From contig CM053260.1 in the NCBI GenBank assembly GCA_028583405.1, forward strand, positions 26,790,425-26,854,424: 64,000 nt of DNA, in the 5' to 3' direction. Both the position numbers and the translations under genes were made by a program. This document shows positions 23,149 to 34,645 of the stretch, in pieces. The notes under the pieces were generated by a model, which saw only the letters and a program-made list of their open reading frames with translations, did not search any database and was not told the DNA's origin. The DNA is from Pogonophryne albipinna (taxonomy: Eukaryota; Chordata; Actinopteri; Perciformes; Artedidraconidae). Within the stretch, counting starts at the first letter, position 1. Each line of letters begins with the position of its first letter.

Positions 23149-23288
23149 CTGGTTAAAGTGGAAGCAAAATATCTGTTAACCCACATTGCTACATGTGGTG
23201 GAAATTCCACACTTAATCACCTTCTGGTACAAAAAGAACAAACATACAAGATTAAACCAAAGTTGTGTTATTTAATATTGAGTTATAG

Positions 23289-25338
23289 CCGGGGTGTCCA
23301 AACATTTCTTTCAAAGAGGGCCAAAATAGGGCTTGGCCACTCACTAGAGGTCAGGTTTATAGCCTCATAAGTGAAGTTATAAGTTAGAAAAATCCATCAA
23401 ATGCATATACAGATGTAGCACCTCATTTCAGACTCCAGCTTACAGCTTCCTGCCTACGACCTGCCTAAGACCAGTATCGAGGAATGTTAAGCCCTCCCAC
23501 TATTTTCCAAGAGGGCGTTCAGATTTTCAATTTCAGGTTTTAACCAGGAGATTGCGCTTCATTCACAAATACAGAAAGACAAGTTTCATGGACTTTCAGT
23601 TGTGTTTTGAAGAGCATTTGAACACATCAATATTTTAGATCAACTAAAGTATATCTAATCTTGTAATTCAATAATATATAGTCTTTATATATTAAATAAT
23701 CATAATAATAATGTAAATGTTTACATTACACTCCTTTATTTGTTATGCTCATACTTTTACCTTTACAATCGTTTGCTTTAATATGCCGTATATTTTTTGA
23801 ATATTTTTGTGTTTGCTTCCTCCTGCTCCCTTTCGGACACATACTGTATGATTTATTATTATTATTAATATGAAGATATTATTAAGATAAGATAAGATGT
23901 TACTTTATTTATTGAACATTTTAGTTTAGAATGTGCTGTCCCACGGTAATTCAGAAGGCTCACAGGTCACATTCCGACCATTATTTAAAACAATAGGTGC
24001 TTTCACACCGTCTACAGTTTGATTTGTATAGAGGGAGCTCTGTGGCTGAATGGCCAGCGATTAGGTGTGGCGCATTTATCATAGGTGATCAGAGCTAACT
24101 GCCTGCCATCAGATTTCATTTAAAAAACAGGTCTGATTTTAAGACTATTTCTGCGCTCATAAAGAATGATAAGAATAAGAAAAATGCGCATTGAACTGGT
24201 TTAATTAATTAGTGAGTTTATTTAACACTAGAACCGCCAATCGGGTCAATTTGTGTGATGTGTCTTGTGTGTGTGCAATGTAACTTTTTTTCAATAAAAT
24301 ATTAAAGTGTCCCAGTCCGTGACTTTTCCTGAAAGTGTGTTATGTAGCACCCTATGTTGTTAAAAATTGCATTCTACGCGTCGGGATCCTGATCTGCCGA
24401 CGAGGCCCCATTAAAATATAAATATTTTTAGTGAATTACTGAGTTTAGGCACGTTAATAACGTTTTAATGAAGTTGAATACAGTATATTCATATGTGTCA
24501 GTGATTTCATGTCAATTCGGCGAACATAAACATAAATGATCGTGGTGAAGATGATGATTAAATTAGGATTAAAAATCGAGAGCCGGGCTGCAATTCTTCC
24601 CGTTCGTTTTTTTCAACTAAACATGTTAAATAACAACATGGTGATGTTTTGTAAATGATTACATGTCTCTTATTTAGCACAGAGTATGATATCCGTGACA
24701 TATGGATCTTAACAAAGTTCCGCTGTACATCCAGCGTACTGTATCTGACTTTATTTCACATGAGCTCCAGTGTGGAACCCCACTGCACCCCCTGGTGGAT
24801 CAATGATCCATTGCAGCTGGCTTCATAATAATTACATTTATTTATCACGGGGGAGGTCTCAAGTCAAGCTGGAGGTTTTCCCTTGAGCGAGGGCAGATCA
24901 CGTACCAATCACGGCCCTCGCGTTTCAAACTGTCTGAAATGAAGCGCTACATCTGTAAATGATGCTTGATACACCAGCCTACATGACAGCTTTCCATAGG
25001 GTTTCAGCTATTTTGTTAGCAGCTCATTCTTTAAAACAGAAGCCTTAGATTGCTCATCATGGGAGGAAATAGGAAGAGTATATTTCAAGGTTGTTATATA
25101 AATAAGTTATTACTTTTTTTTCTTGTCAACTTAGATTTGTTAGAACATGTTTTCAACTTGAATTGACTGAAAGTGGGCTTATTAACACATGAACACTAAC
25201 ATATGTGTACAGATATATTTAAGAAGTACAATACAAAACCAGCTCAAGTTTAATTTGTGGGCCGCATTCCATTATACTTTTTTAATTTGCTGAGGGCCGA
25301 TTCAAAATGGCCCACGGGCCGTAGTTTGGACACCCCTG
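23289..25338 (-). mobile_element. hAT element, 2.05 kb, left arm copy
   Basis: Mirror copy of 3067-5648, with TSD AGTTATAG on both sides (23281-23288 and 25339-25346). A 527-bp internal piece matching about 4036-4563 of copy 1 is missing. The junction at about 24376 retains the shared bases TAG, and most of the TTAA MITE is left at its edge. Confidence 0.85.
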
Positions 25339-25496
25339 AGTTATAGCATTTAACAGAATCAATCTATTTCCAGCTGGAAGGACAGATAACCTGCACCACT
25401 GATGTGATACAAAGATCTGACCAAGTTACACAGGAAAGCAATGACTTTATATAGGCAAGAGACACAGGAAGAGGACTCATTCAGCTAGGTAACTTA

Positions 25497-26276
25497 TGGC
25501 GCGTTTCCACTGCAGGCCTCGCTCGGCCTCACTCGGCCTCGCTCGGTTTGGTTAGGCCTTATTAGGCCCGGCTCACTTTAATGCTGCGCTTCCATTACAG
25601 TTTAGGAACTGGGGTAGTTACTATAGTAACGCAGTGTAGGCGGAGCCGTGACGTCATCTTCAATGAGAGCCCCAAAAAAAAAACACAGCCGTTAGCTCTT
25701 AGCACTCAGAGCTCACAGCTCTTCATATCTGTTCAGAAACTAGACAAAAGTTAAACAAGTACAAACTACAGACTGCCTGTGTCATGGCGAATACAGTCGC
25801 TGGTTTATTTATGTCTGTATAGGCCGTTGTTGTGAGTGTGGATGGTCGGAGCATATATAACGTTAGCTTAGCCAAGCTCCATTTAGAAAGCACGCATTTT
25901 AAAAGGGTTTTTTCGCCTGCCGTCTGTCTGCAGACTTGTCAAAGCATTAATTCATGGTTTTTACTAACCGGTATCAGTATGTTGTTACTTCGGGAACATC
26001 ATTTTGAAACGTGTATTACAATTAAATCACGGTCAAATATGTTCATCTTGTTGTAGTTGTAGCCCCCTTGCCAGCGATTCTCTCTCTAGTTTAGCATACT
26101 CAGCCCGACTCAGCCTGGTTGTTCCTGGCCCTAGAACCACGATTTAGTCGGGCCAGAAAAAAGGTGAAAAAGTAGCCCCGGGCCAAAACTAGGCCAAGTG
26201 GAAACGCAACCAAAAACGGGCCCCGCACGGCTCGGCACGCTTAAAGCGAGCTACCCGCTGCAGTGGAAACGCGCCA
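25497..26276. mobile_element. Harbinger-type element, 780 bp, private to the left arm
   Basis: Perfect inverted ends TGGCGCGTTTCCACTGCAG / CTGCAGTGGAAACGCGCCA are flanked by the 3-bp duplication TTA (25494-25496 and 26277-26279). Copies 1 and 3 have the empty site, in complement AACTTACATTAC. TIR and TTA duplication fit PIF/Harbinger. The TIR edges carry CTCGGCC tandem runs. No transposase; the frame at 25832-26056 has no domain. Confidence 0.88.
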
Positions 26277-27440
26277 TTACATTACAGTCTTAAGAAAGGT
26301 GGGGAGGAGTATCAAAGTCAAAAGTCAAAGTCAGCTTTATTGTCAAAATTACTACATGTGTTATACATCCAGAAATCTCGAGATACCGTTTCCCGCAGTC
26401 CCACAGTGTGACATATATACATAAAACCAAACAAAAAGGGCCTAGATAAACGGGGTATACAATTTAAAATGTTAATAATATATTTAAAATATAGTATAGA
26501 ATGTTAATTACAACCCTACCCTCCATATGATAAATGCCTGACAAAGGTCAAGGCGACACCCTTCGGTCTGAGAACATTTTGTAGTTAGGAAACCTCTTGA
26601 ATTATTATAAATTCCCATCATACTACTTAGGTTGGAATTACTTAGCAAAAGCCCAATTGCTCAATGTCATCTATTAGGTTGCACTGTGGTGCCTTGAAGG
26701 AAATCCAGACTGGAATTGGTCAGCTGCCTCGTTGACTAGAGAATAACTTATTATTATTGTCAAATAGATGAATATGTAGTTAGGAAGTCCTAAGTTGCAA
26801 ACAGAATGGGCATTTTTTTTATCTGTTGGTCATTCACACCGATGAGATTTAAAAAGAACAGACATCATTGTGTTTTTGAGTATGAGTATAAAGCAATATT
26901 GGCAAGAATAAATGTCTGTTAGCACCACCATTATGTACAGGTTCGTTCTTAGTTACTAGCTGGAAAAACTAAAAAGCTATCAGAGATTTATTTTTTTCAA
27001 GAGGCGGTGGAACCAACTACAACTAAAAGGATAGTAAACATTTGACAACAATTAGACAAAAGAGAAGAAACTCAACTTATTGATTGTTGATATTAATTTG
27101 TCATCCTCTGCTGAGCCAAGGAGCTTTGTTTTTTGGTTTATTACCTTTGTTTTGTGTAGTTTTTACAAGTTTTACAAAATGCATGGTTATTCTGAATAAA
27201 GACCAAAAGCTTGAAGCAAAATGGCTTTGGTTTTTGGATAAACTGCTTTAATAAATGCACCTATAACTCATGTGTTTTTCCACTTGGAATTTGTTCTATA
27301 ATGCCAAAACAAGGAGCTAAAAGACTCTAGAAATGTTCCATGAACTTTTAGGAGAAAGGAGAGGACTGGGTAATTCTCAGATGATCCTTTTGACTGTAAA
27401 GCAATTGATCCGTAAAGGAAAGATATTAAAAAGACTTTAC

Positions 27441-27514
27441 CTTTCCATCCTAAAAATGTCTGCATTAGCAGGAGCAGCATCATATCGGACCTCATCCTCA
27501 TCATGGGCCACAAC
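27441..27514 (-). CDS. Exon 2 of the SRCR-locus gene, left arm copy
   Basis: The 74-nt exon reads VVAHDEDEVRYDAAP and so on, with an AG acceptor and AG|GTAAAG donor. It follows exon 1 (28081-28164) in phase 0. Combined, the two exons give an Asp/Glu-rich N-terminal region of about 52 residues with no signal peptide. No transmembrane exon could be found between here and the SRCR exon, so the topology is unknown. Confidence 0.52.
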
Positions 27515-28080
27515 CTGAAGATAAGACCAACACTTTCTGAAAAGGACAAAAGAGATATTTGAACAAAGTGCATCAAACCTACTGGCTTCCTCAATCATGG
27601 ACATTTATGCAAATTAAAATTCACTCAGTAACCAAATCTTGCTATCACTCATAAATATTCAGGTCAGAAATCAGATGAGTTTAAAAGGCGGTTGATTTTC
27701 AGCATCCTTACTTTCCGTCTTTGCGGTGGCTGTGATTATGACATAAAAAGTCACCTTTAACCCTCAAAGTTTAGTTTAGTTTATTTGTTTATAGTGTCAT
27801 GGACATTCCCCATTGATCAACTGTCGCAAAAAACAGCAGCTTTAACCAACATTGCTAATTTCCAGCTGTTGTCCCCGGCCAGATGATAGACCTTTTTAAA
27901 ATCACAATACATCAACAGCTTTAGTTATAAAGAAAGGATGAAATACAAGTAGATAGAGGCGAAAGGATAACATTTGGGTTGTAAAATGAAACACCCAAGG
28001 TAATCACTTTATACAAATAAGTACTGTCCAGCTATTAATCACCACTGCCTCTATCATGCTAGTCATCATCATTGTCTTAC

Positions 28081-28164
28081 CTTTTCCAGTTGAGACAGGC
28101 TTTCGTCCTCGGAGGATGACTGGTAGTATTGGGTAAGAGAGCAGCTGTGAGCTCTTTGCTGCAT
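28081..28164 (-). CDS. Putative exon 1 with start codon, left arm copy
   Basis: An 84-nt exon begins with ATG (28164-28162), reads MQQRAHSCSLTQYYQSSS and EDESLSQLEK, and ends in a good donor (AAG|GTAAGA). The Ser/Glu-rich stretch is soluble and has no signal peptide. In copy 3 the same position has ACG, so only this copy keeps the start. A TATAAAAG box lies only about 10 nt upstream. If that box sets the cap site, the ATG would fall upstream of the normal start of transcription, so either the box or the ATG is not used as drawn. I do not recognise the protein. Confidence 0.45.
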
Positions 28165-28173
28165 CCCTCGATT

Positions 28174-28183
28174 CCTTTTATAG
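28174..28183 (-). promoter_or_regulatory. TATA-like box ahead of exon 1, left arm
   Basis: The minus strand reads CTATAAAAGG. In copy 3 the same site has decayed to ATATTAAAGG. The spacing to the ATG is too short for a usual TATA promoter, so function is uncertain. Confidence 0.35.
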
Positions 28184-28556
28184 TAGCCAGAAGCAAATCA
28201 GGTATGTAAAAAAAATGCTTGGTATGTACGTACGTAAGCCAAGATCATGCAACCCTTACAATTTGGGCAGGTTTGACAGGTTTGGGTGTGAATGGCAATG
28301 ATAATTGGATTGTGATTCTTGGCTCTGGTTTTAACGTGTGTCTTTTGTGATCGAATTACCAGCTGACGTATTCAAGTACGTGTTTGTATTGGAGAGATCC
28401 GATCGCTTGATCACATTCATTCAAAAATATATTTAACATGTTCATTCAAATGCTCAACGTTTTACTGTGATATCTTGCTACACAGTTACTTTATCACTTT
28501 AAACACTTTGTTTGTAATATTATGTTATCTTCTTATCCTATTTGGTATACCCTAAC

Positions 28557-28752
28557 CCTATGGCGGGCGTCTCCCTTAGGGATAAGGTGAGAAGTTCAGT
28601 CATCCGGGAGGGACTCGGAGTTGAACCGCTCCTCCTTCGCGTCGAAAGGAGCCAGTTGAGGTGGTTCGGGCACCTAGTAAGGATGCCACCTGGGAGCCTC
28701 GCTAGGGAGGTGTTCCAGGCACGTCCAGCTGGGAAGAGACCAAATTTCAGAT
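28557..28752 (+). mobile_element. LINE C-terminal fragment at the arm boundary
   Basis: The frame contains LRDKVRSSVIREGLGVEPLL, RSQLRWFGHLVRMPPGSLA and REVFQARPAGKRP, a very common C-terminal signature of fish non-LTR retrotransposons. The fragment starts within a few bases of the end of the inverted-repeat arm. A relative on the opposite strand is at 31150-31344. I do not assign the clade. Confidence 0.7.
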
Positions 28753-28761
28753 AGAACCCCG

Positions 28762-29985
28762 GCTTTTCTCCCCCATTGAAATGAGTTAATCCATGACTGG
28801 TAAACATTAGAGACCACTGCACCATGTGGAGTTCCTGTGCTTTTAGTATTTATATGTATTTATTCGTTATTTTCCATGAAGTAAGACTCCCAAATTTGGG
28901 ATTATTTGCATGCATAAAATGACAACTGGTCAAAAGGATTGAGAGTTTTAGTTTGATTTAATTTATAACGGCACAATACCATTGTATTCAATAGTTTGAA
29001 AATCAATATCAACCACTCTGTCAGTCAGTCACATTGCTGTTGGATAACTTTAAACCACTCATGGCACAACAATTAAAGTAGCTTGACGTATCTACAAGAG
29101 CCGTCTTTCCTGTAAAAATGTGCCTCTCCTCCTCCTACGTTTGTAGAGTAGGGAGTGGGTCCACTTATTAGTATGCAGTGTTGTTATGCTACTTGTTGAC
29201 AATGTCATTCAGACGTACTAAGGTGGAGTCAGTATCTAATGTTCACTAAATAGATGGTACACAAAGCATCTGCTGATCAAACAATACTCCTCCATAAAGC
29301 ACACCCATGTAATACGTCTGATGTCTGGGCAGGTACACTTAATTGGCACTGTTGATGAATACATTACGTACTTTAATAAGAGCTTTTTAGAAGACAATAC
29401 ATTTAAGGACGGAACCATTCAAGATTTTGAACAAAATGTTTTTAACTAATTATAGCTGAATGCCGATGACAATATACGCACTATTTTGTTCCATCATATG
29501 CAGAGAACACCAAGTCTCTCCTGAAGTTTGATTACAATATTTTAAATCTTACTGTTATCACGATGGCCCTCTGACAGATAGCGACGTCAAATAAAGTGCT
29601 TTCCATATTTACATATTCACTCTGGGTTTGATGGTAAACACACAATATATATATATATATTTGAAATGCAACAAGTTCAAACTCATCTGATAAATGTTGC
29701 CTACTTTAACACGCTTGGATTATGCTGTCCCAAGTCAAAAAGTTGAACTATTTCACAAGATTCAAATGGAAACTTTGCTGTGTCAAAAGTTGGCAAAACA
29801 CGTATTTAATCTTTTTAGTCTGTCAGATCAAAGGAAATGTTTCTGGTTGATTTCAATATTGACTTGTTTTCAGTAAGCGTCAAATGTAAAATTGAATGAT
29901 CTAAAACAAAGTCTGTTACATGTAGAACATCAGCAGTATGCAAGAAAAGAGCACATAAAGCAGTCTACAGTCAACATATCAACAG
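28762..29985. other. Unannotated spacer
   Basis: AT-rich, with a (TA)n run at 29645-29660. The frames at 29236-29418 and 29694-29876 have no recognisable domain. No gene supported. Confidence 0.6.
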
Positions 29986-29989
29986 CTTT

Positions 29990-30200
29990 TTCTCGCTACG
30001 TCCGAAACTCAACCTCAACAAGACCAAACTGCTATTTCTTCCAATGAAGGACTCTCCAATCCAGGACCTTTCTATCAACATCTGTTGTTTCCTACACTCA
30101 AACTCCAAGGAATCTGGGTGTGCAAGATACACTCTTTACGTCATCAGGAGGACGGTTCCTCGACTGACCCAGAAAATAACACAGGTTCTCGTTCAGGTTC
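29990..30200 (+). mobile_element. Degenerate L2 RT fragment
   Basis: Broken frames encode KLNLNKTKLLFLPMKDS and TPRNLGV-like peptides, followed by RRTVPRLTQKITQVLVQ-like residues, which match the thumb side of L2 ORF2 as seen at 131-892. Heavily mutated. A second piece, from FKTLVLA to the YTPAGALRSAS motif, lies at 30627-30775. Confidence 0.65.
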
Positions 30201-30204
30201 GCAA

Positions 30205-30620
30205 AATGTGGCTGTAATGTAGTGTGGTTCTGTTTCAATCGAAGGGTCTTGAGTTTCGATTTGAGCTCCTGAAATCAACATGTTGATAATACTAGTACAT
30301 ACATACATACATACATACATGGTACCAATGGCTTCTCTTGATAACTGGACTTAAACTTAGACTCACACTGTACAATTCACAATTATATTCAATTTAATAT
30401 TACAATTCCATTCCTTACACACTTAATGTATATATAATATCCTGCTTTGTATTTTGTTACTGTAAATGTGTATTTCCACATGTATATTTTCTACTTTTTT
30501 GATGCTATTTATTTCTATTTGAGATGTTTACATTTTGGATTGTTTATTTCTTTTAATTTCTCTTATGTACAATGCCCAAATTGGGATTGATAGAGTACTT
30601 CCTATCTTATCTTATCTTCC
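30205..30620 (+). repeat. Short retroposon between two L2 pieces
   Basis: The segment ends with GCCCAAATTGGGATTGATAG and the tail TATCTTATCTTATCTT at 30602-30620, and includes an (ACAT)n run at 30297-30320. It replaces about 65 codons of L2 sequence. The tail type also occurs at 5040, 8645, 11285 and 30980. Confidence 0.5.
30297..30320. repeat. (ACAT)n microsatellite
   Basis: Six ACAT units inside the short retroposon at 30205-30620. Confidence 0.9.
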
Positions 30621-30626
30621 CAAATT

Positions 30627-30775
30627 AGCTTCAAGACACTGGTATTGGCTTAAAGTGCTGTAAAGGGATCCGGCCCTTCTTACATCAACGCTTTGGTTGA
30701 ACAATACACTCCAGCAGGTGCACTTCGCTCTGCCTCGGCCAATCAGATCACTGCGAGTTGGACCTAGGTACCTCT
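30627..30775 (+). mobile_element. Degenerate L2 ORF2 fragment
   Basis: The plus strand encodes FKTLVLA-like, GSGPSYINALVEQYTPAGAL and RSASANQIT peptides with interruptions. This is the L2 region normally 65 codons after that at 29990-30200, so both are parts of one insertion. The frame on the other strand is a shadow. Confidence 0.65.
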
Positions 30776-31149
30776 CGATTAAAACAAGCCTGTTTGCTGT
30801 TATTGCTTCAAAATGGCTGAATTCCACACTTCTTCCATAGCATACTGTAAAACCAGCTGACTTGTCCTTGTCCAATAAATCCCCCGCCCTTGGCTTGCAA
30901 ATGTACTTGTTTCTATTCTGATTCTGTATCTTCATTGTTTAAAGATAGCAACATACACTCAAAATGATTCTATACGTGTGAAGATAAGATGGAACTTTAT
31001 TTATCCCCTTGGGGAAATTCAGGTGTTTATAGCAGCAACAGGTCAGAGTTAAAAACAGGATTCAAACAAGGTAAAAATAAAGACCAAATAGGATCCATCC
31101 ATCTTCCATCCATCTTCTCCCGCTTATACGTGGTCGGGTCGCGGGGGTA

Positions 31150-31344
31150 GCAGTTAAAGTAGAGAGCCCCAAACTTTCTGTTCCCTGGCCACATCAACCA
31201 GCTCTGACTGGGGGATCCCAAGGCGCTCCCAGGCCAGCGAAGAGATATAATCCCTCCACCTGGTCCTAGGTCTACCCCTTGGTCTCTTCCCAGCTGGACG
31301 TGCCTGGAACACCTCCCTAGGGAGGCGCCCAGATGGCATCCTTA
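31150..31344 (-). mobile_element. LINE C-terminal fragment cut by the THAP element
   Basis: The minus strand reads MPSGRLPREVFQARPAGKRP then RGRPRTRWRDYISSLAWERL. It stops exactly at the outer end of the THAP-element inverted repeat, so the LINE was probably the target of that insertion, although the expected other half of the LINE is not found after 45406. The same family is at 28557-28752. Confidence 0.7.
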
Positions 31345-31378
31345 CCAGAGCCCTAGAGAGATAAGAGTTACGACACTC

Positions 31379-32771
31379 TTTGATGTCGCCGCCAGCCGGT
31401 CACGTGGTTTATGTATGCCGGGATAGTTCCAAACGCACTTCCGTGGCAATGCTTCTCTATGGCAAAAACAGCACAAACATGGTCAAAATAGTCATAGATT
31501 AAACCAACGCTGTTATTTTTTAAAGATTGCTTTCATATTTACATGATGTGGTTACACTTTGTAAGGATTGGCACTATTTACAAGTTTCATTATTTAACGA
31601 TATTTTGAGGGGAAAGTGTGGTAGCAGAAGCAGGCTATGTTGATGTCACGTCCGTAGTATAGTTGCGCTGCGCTGTCATGTTCTTCTATGGGACAGACAG
31701 ACAGCAGCGATTGCGTTATTGAATGGTAAATATATATAAAAAAACACACACACCCAAGTACTTTTTCAGCTGTAATTGCATTATTGTATACTTTTTATTG
31801 ACAGTTTTGCATTTGGAGAGGCAGGGTGACAACGGAAAGCTTGGTAGCCTATTACTTAGATACGTTTTACATTTTTGGAGGGAAACGCTTGTGTTCATGT
31901 TAGCATGGGTAGCATGATCATGTTAAGACTATGAATATCATTTTACCACAACAGTGGATGAACAATTGATATATGTGTTTGAACAAGAACAACAGGAAGA
32001 ACAAAGTAAAAGGGACGAACAAATGTGTGAACAAGTATTAAGAACAGTGTATGGAAAAAGTGATGTGTGTTAGAACAAAACAAAGTCAAATGAATGAGAA
32101 GGAGAACAAAGAGGGTTAGGGTTAAACAGAAAAAGATTAATTCAGCCAAAAAACACAATTTGATTTATCTAAAGTGTAAAACAATCTTCAACACAGACCA
32201 AATGAGTGCCCTTGGACAATAAAACATATGTTGGGGCAAAGAAACGATAAATTAAATTGAGACAGAGTGGGAGACTGAAAATGATTACTATGATAAATAT
32301 TCAAACTATTTACAAAACTATTTACAGAAGCTCCTGAAGCAACAAAAACAGGTTTGTCAATGACGAGGCCACTTTGCCAGGGGGAGGTGATCCAGCGACG
32401 AGACAATAACAAAAAAAGAGAAACTGAAAAAAGCAATTCATATTAGGTTCTGTTGTGGCACGACAGGATATAAAACCTTCCAAGCCATGACCTCTGCCTG
32501 AAACCAGGACCACTCAGAGGAGAATGCAGCACATCAAACTGGAGTCAGGAGTGTGAATAACACATTTTGGCCAAAACAAATTGTTGCTTACCGATACAGT
32601 GGCTGAACAATGGACACCAAAAAGTGAAAAACAGAAGCATAATTGTGCGAACAACAATTGTGGGGGGGGGGGCATTTTACAAATATTTACAAACAACTAT
32701 TTACAAAAAAGGGTTAGGGTAAGCAACTATTTACAAAAAAGCAATACTATTGACAAAAAAGCAATACAGAA
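31379..32771. other. Left inner part of the THAP element, with a decayed repeat of its gene
   Basis: Sequence at 32095-32215 resembles 43840-43955, the end of the basic coiled exon and its 3' flank, in the same orientation but with stops. GAACAA-rich repeats lie just before it (31970-32110). The element therefore carries two related gene segments, one dead. No open frame here has a domain. ACTATTTACAAAA repeats lie at 32300-32330 and 32690-32760. Confidence 0.5.
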
Positions 32772-33217
32772 CTCTAGGGCAGTGGTTCCCAAACGTTTTG
32801 TGCCCAAGGACAAGTAAAAATCTCAAGGCACACCTATTGTGCAAAATAGCCCTTAAAACACGTGTTGTCACTCATATCATGTAAAATATCTGTAAATGTG
32901 CATAATTATTTACTAATGCCAAATAAAATGTGACAAAGACAACTATATATTACTCATGAAATATTTATTACCGAAATATTTCAGAAATTAATTAGAAACT
33001 TTATCAAATTAGGCTTCATCAAAGCAGCAACACACTCATTTAAACCAGACAGGTCACACAATTAAAAATGAGGCAAAGGAAACTCAGCAGAAATTCAGCA
33101 CAGAGAACTGTCAATGCAAGGAAGCTGCAATGGTCCTGAACTACAAATTATAAATGTAACATTTCAGCAATCAGCATTGAAACATGTGCTATTGTAAATA
33201 TGTTGCCGACTTACAAA

Positions 33218-33970
33218 TTAGTGAGATACATGTGCCTGTCGGGGCGCGCAGATTTTTTTAATCCTTGGTGGCACTGAGGAGAGGGCCACTCGCAAGTCCT
33301 GTTCAACAGAGAGCCGTGACCTCCTGTTGTTCTTCATGTAAACACTGGGAAAAAGAAGAAGTTGCACAATCGCGTGGTGGGAGATGCTTGGGTACTCCGA
33401 TGCAGAAGCCAACAAAAACTGATCCAGTGGGAGCTCACTAAATTTGAGTTTCAGTGTGCGGTCCACACGGAGCTCTGCGCACTCCTCTCTCTCTTTCATA
33501 GTGAGCTTTTCTGTTGAGTATTCCTGGTGGAATGGGTCTCGGATACAGTCATAGTCCTCGATGTCAGCCACACGTGGAAAATAGCGCTCAAACCTCTCTT
33601 TTAAGGTCTGAAGGTGTTCGGCATATACAGCGCGCTCCCTAGCTGCCTGCGGCGCAGCTGATGCCAGCGGGAACATGTCCATGGAGCCCTGTTCCCAAGC
33701 CTCGCGCCACAGGATAAGTTTGCCCATAAACCCCCGAATCTTGTCTGTGGATGATAAAATGTTTTCATTCCTGCCCTGAAGCTTGTGTTTAACTCGTTGA
33801 GATGCCCAAATATGTCTGCGAGGTAAGCCAGCCTGGCGCACCACCTCTCATCCGCGAGCTTGTCTTTATGTGGGACAGCGTGTTCACGTGAAAACTCCAA
33901 AAGCTCTTCCCGAAGCTCATAAAGACGGGATATGACTTTCCCCCGTGACAGCCAACGTACCTCTGTGTGG
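33218..33970 (-). pseudogene. hAT (Charlie/ZBED-type) transposase, C-terminal part
   Basis: Continues the transposase interrupted at 41161. First come RWLSRGKV-type and LREELLEFSREHAVPHKDKL residues, then AYLADIFGHLNELNTSFR in a second frame, then the hAT dimerisation region: FERYFPRV, LPLDQFLLASASEYPSIS, AIVQLLLF, RLSVEQDLRVALSSVPPRI. About 15 residues usually found between the LLLF block and the RSRL block are missing. At least one frameshift lies near 33790. With the N-terminal half it spans nearly the entire transposase, so the hAT was close to full length before decay. Confidence 0.9.
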
Positions 33971-33974
33971 AGGA

Positions 33975-34452
33975 TGTTGTGGAAATCTTAAGCTCAATAC
34001 TCGGGAGTACAAGTCAGAGTGGTTAAACAAATAAATGGTGAAACAAACAGAGTTGTCTTTCTGGTTAATTTATTTGAAGCTTCAAACAACATAAAAAATG
34101 CAACACAGAGACACAGGTCTCACAGAGTATGAATAATCTGAGAGAGTGTGCAAAGAGGGAATAAAATAGCCAAGCTTATATACAGAAATAAAGAGAGGAA
34201 AGTTCAGACATCTGTCTTCACAAGGTCTCATTGTTATTAGACCCCTGTCCTTGAGCTGTAGCTAGTGTTCTCAGAACCAGGGACGTTCTTGTTTAGACTT
34301 TGTGTGAGTCTCACCCTTCTCTAAACAATCAGCTGTGTGGCCTTGAAGAGAAGAAGACAGCACATCTCAGGAAATGATATAGGTAGACACAGAGAAGGTT
34401 ATAAGAAGCATTTGGTTTAAGCATATACGTGAAAAATGAAATTTCCACTACA
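33975..34452 (-). repeat. 3' LTR of the provirus
   Basis: 478 bp, apparently identical to 40683-41160. On - a TATATAAG box is at 34182-34175 and an AATAAA signal at 34074-34069, about 100 nt apart, which would place the R region between them. Confidence 0.95.
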
Positions 34453-34464
34453 TTCTCCCCTTTT
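34453..34464 (-). promoter_or_regulatory. Polypurine tract
   Basis: The minus strand reads AAAAGGGGAGAA directly before the 3' LTR, the expected plus-strand primer position. Confidence 0.8.
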
Positions 34465-34645
34465 GATCATACTTGATCAATGAAAAATAATAAATGACAG
34501 GATAGACTGATATAACACATCAATGAATACACTCCATCGCTGGTTTAAGTAAACACATCACAAATATATCATAGAAAACTGGCTGTTTTTGTGGAGGACA
34601 GACTCCTAATATAATGTAAGCATAAAGGAGGAGAATTCACATGGA

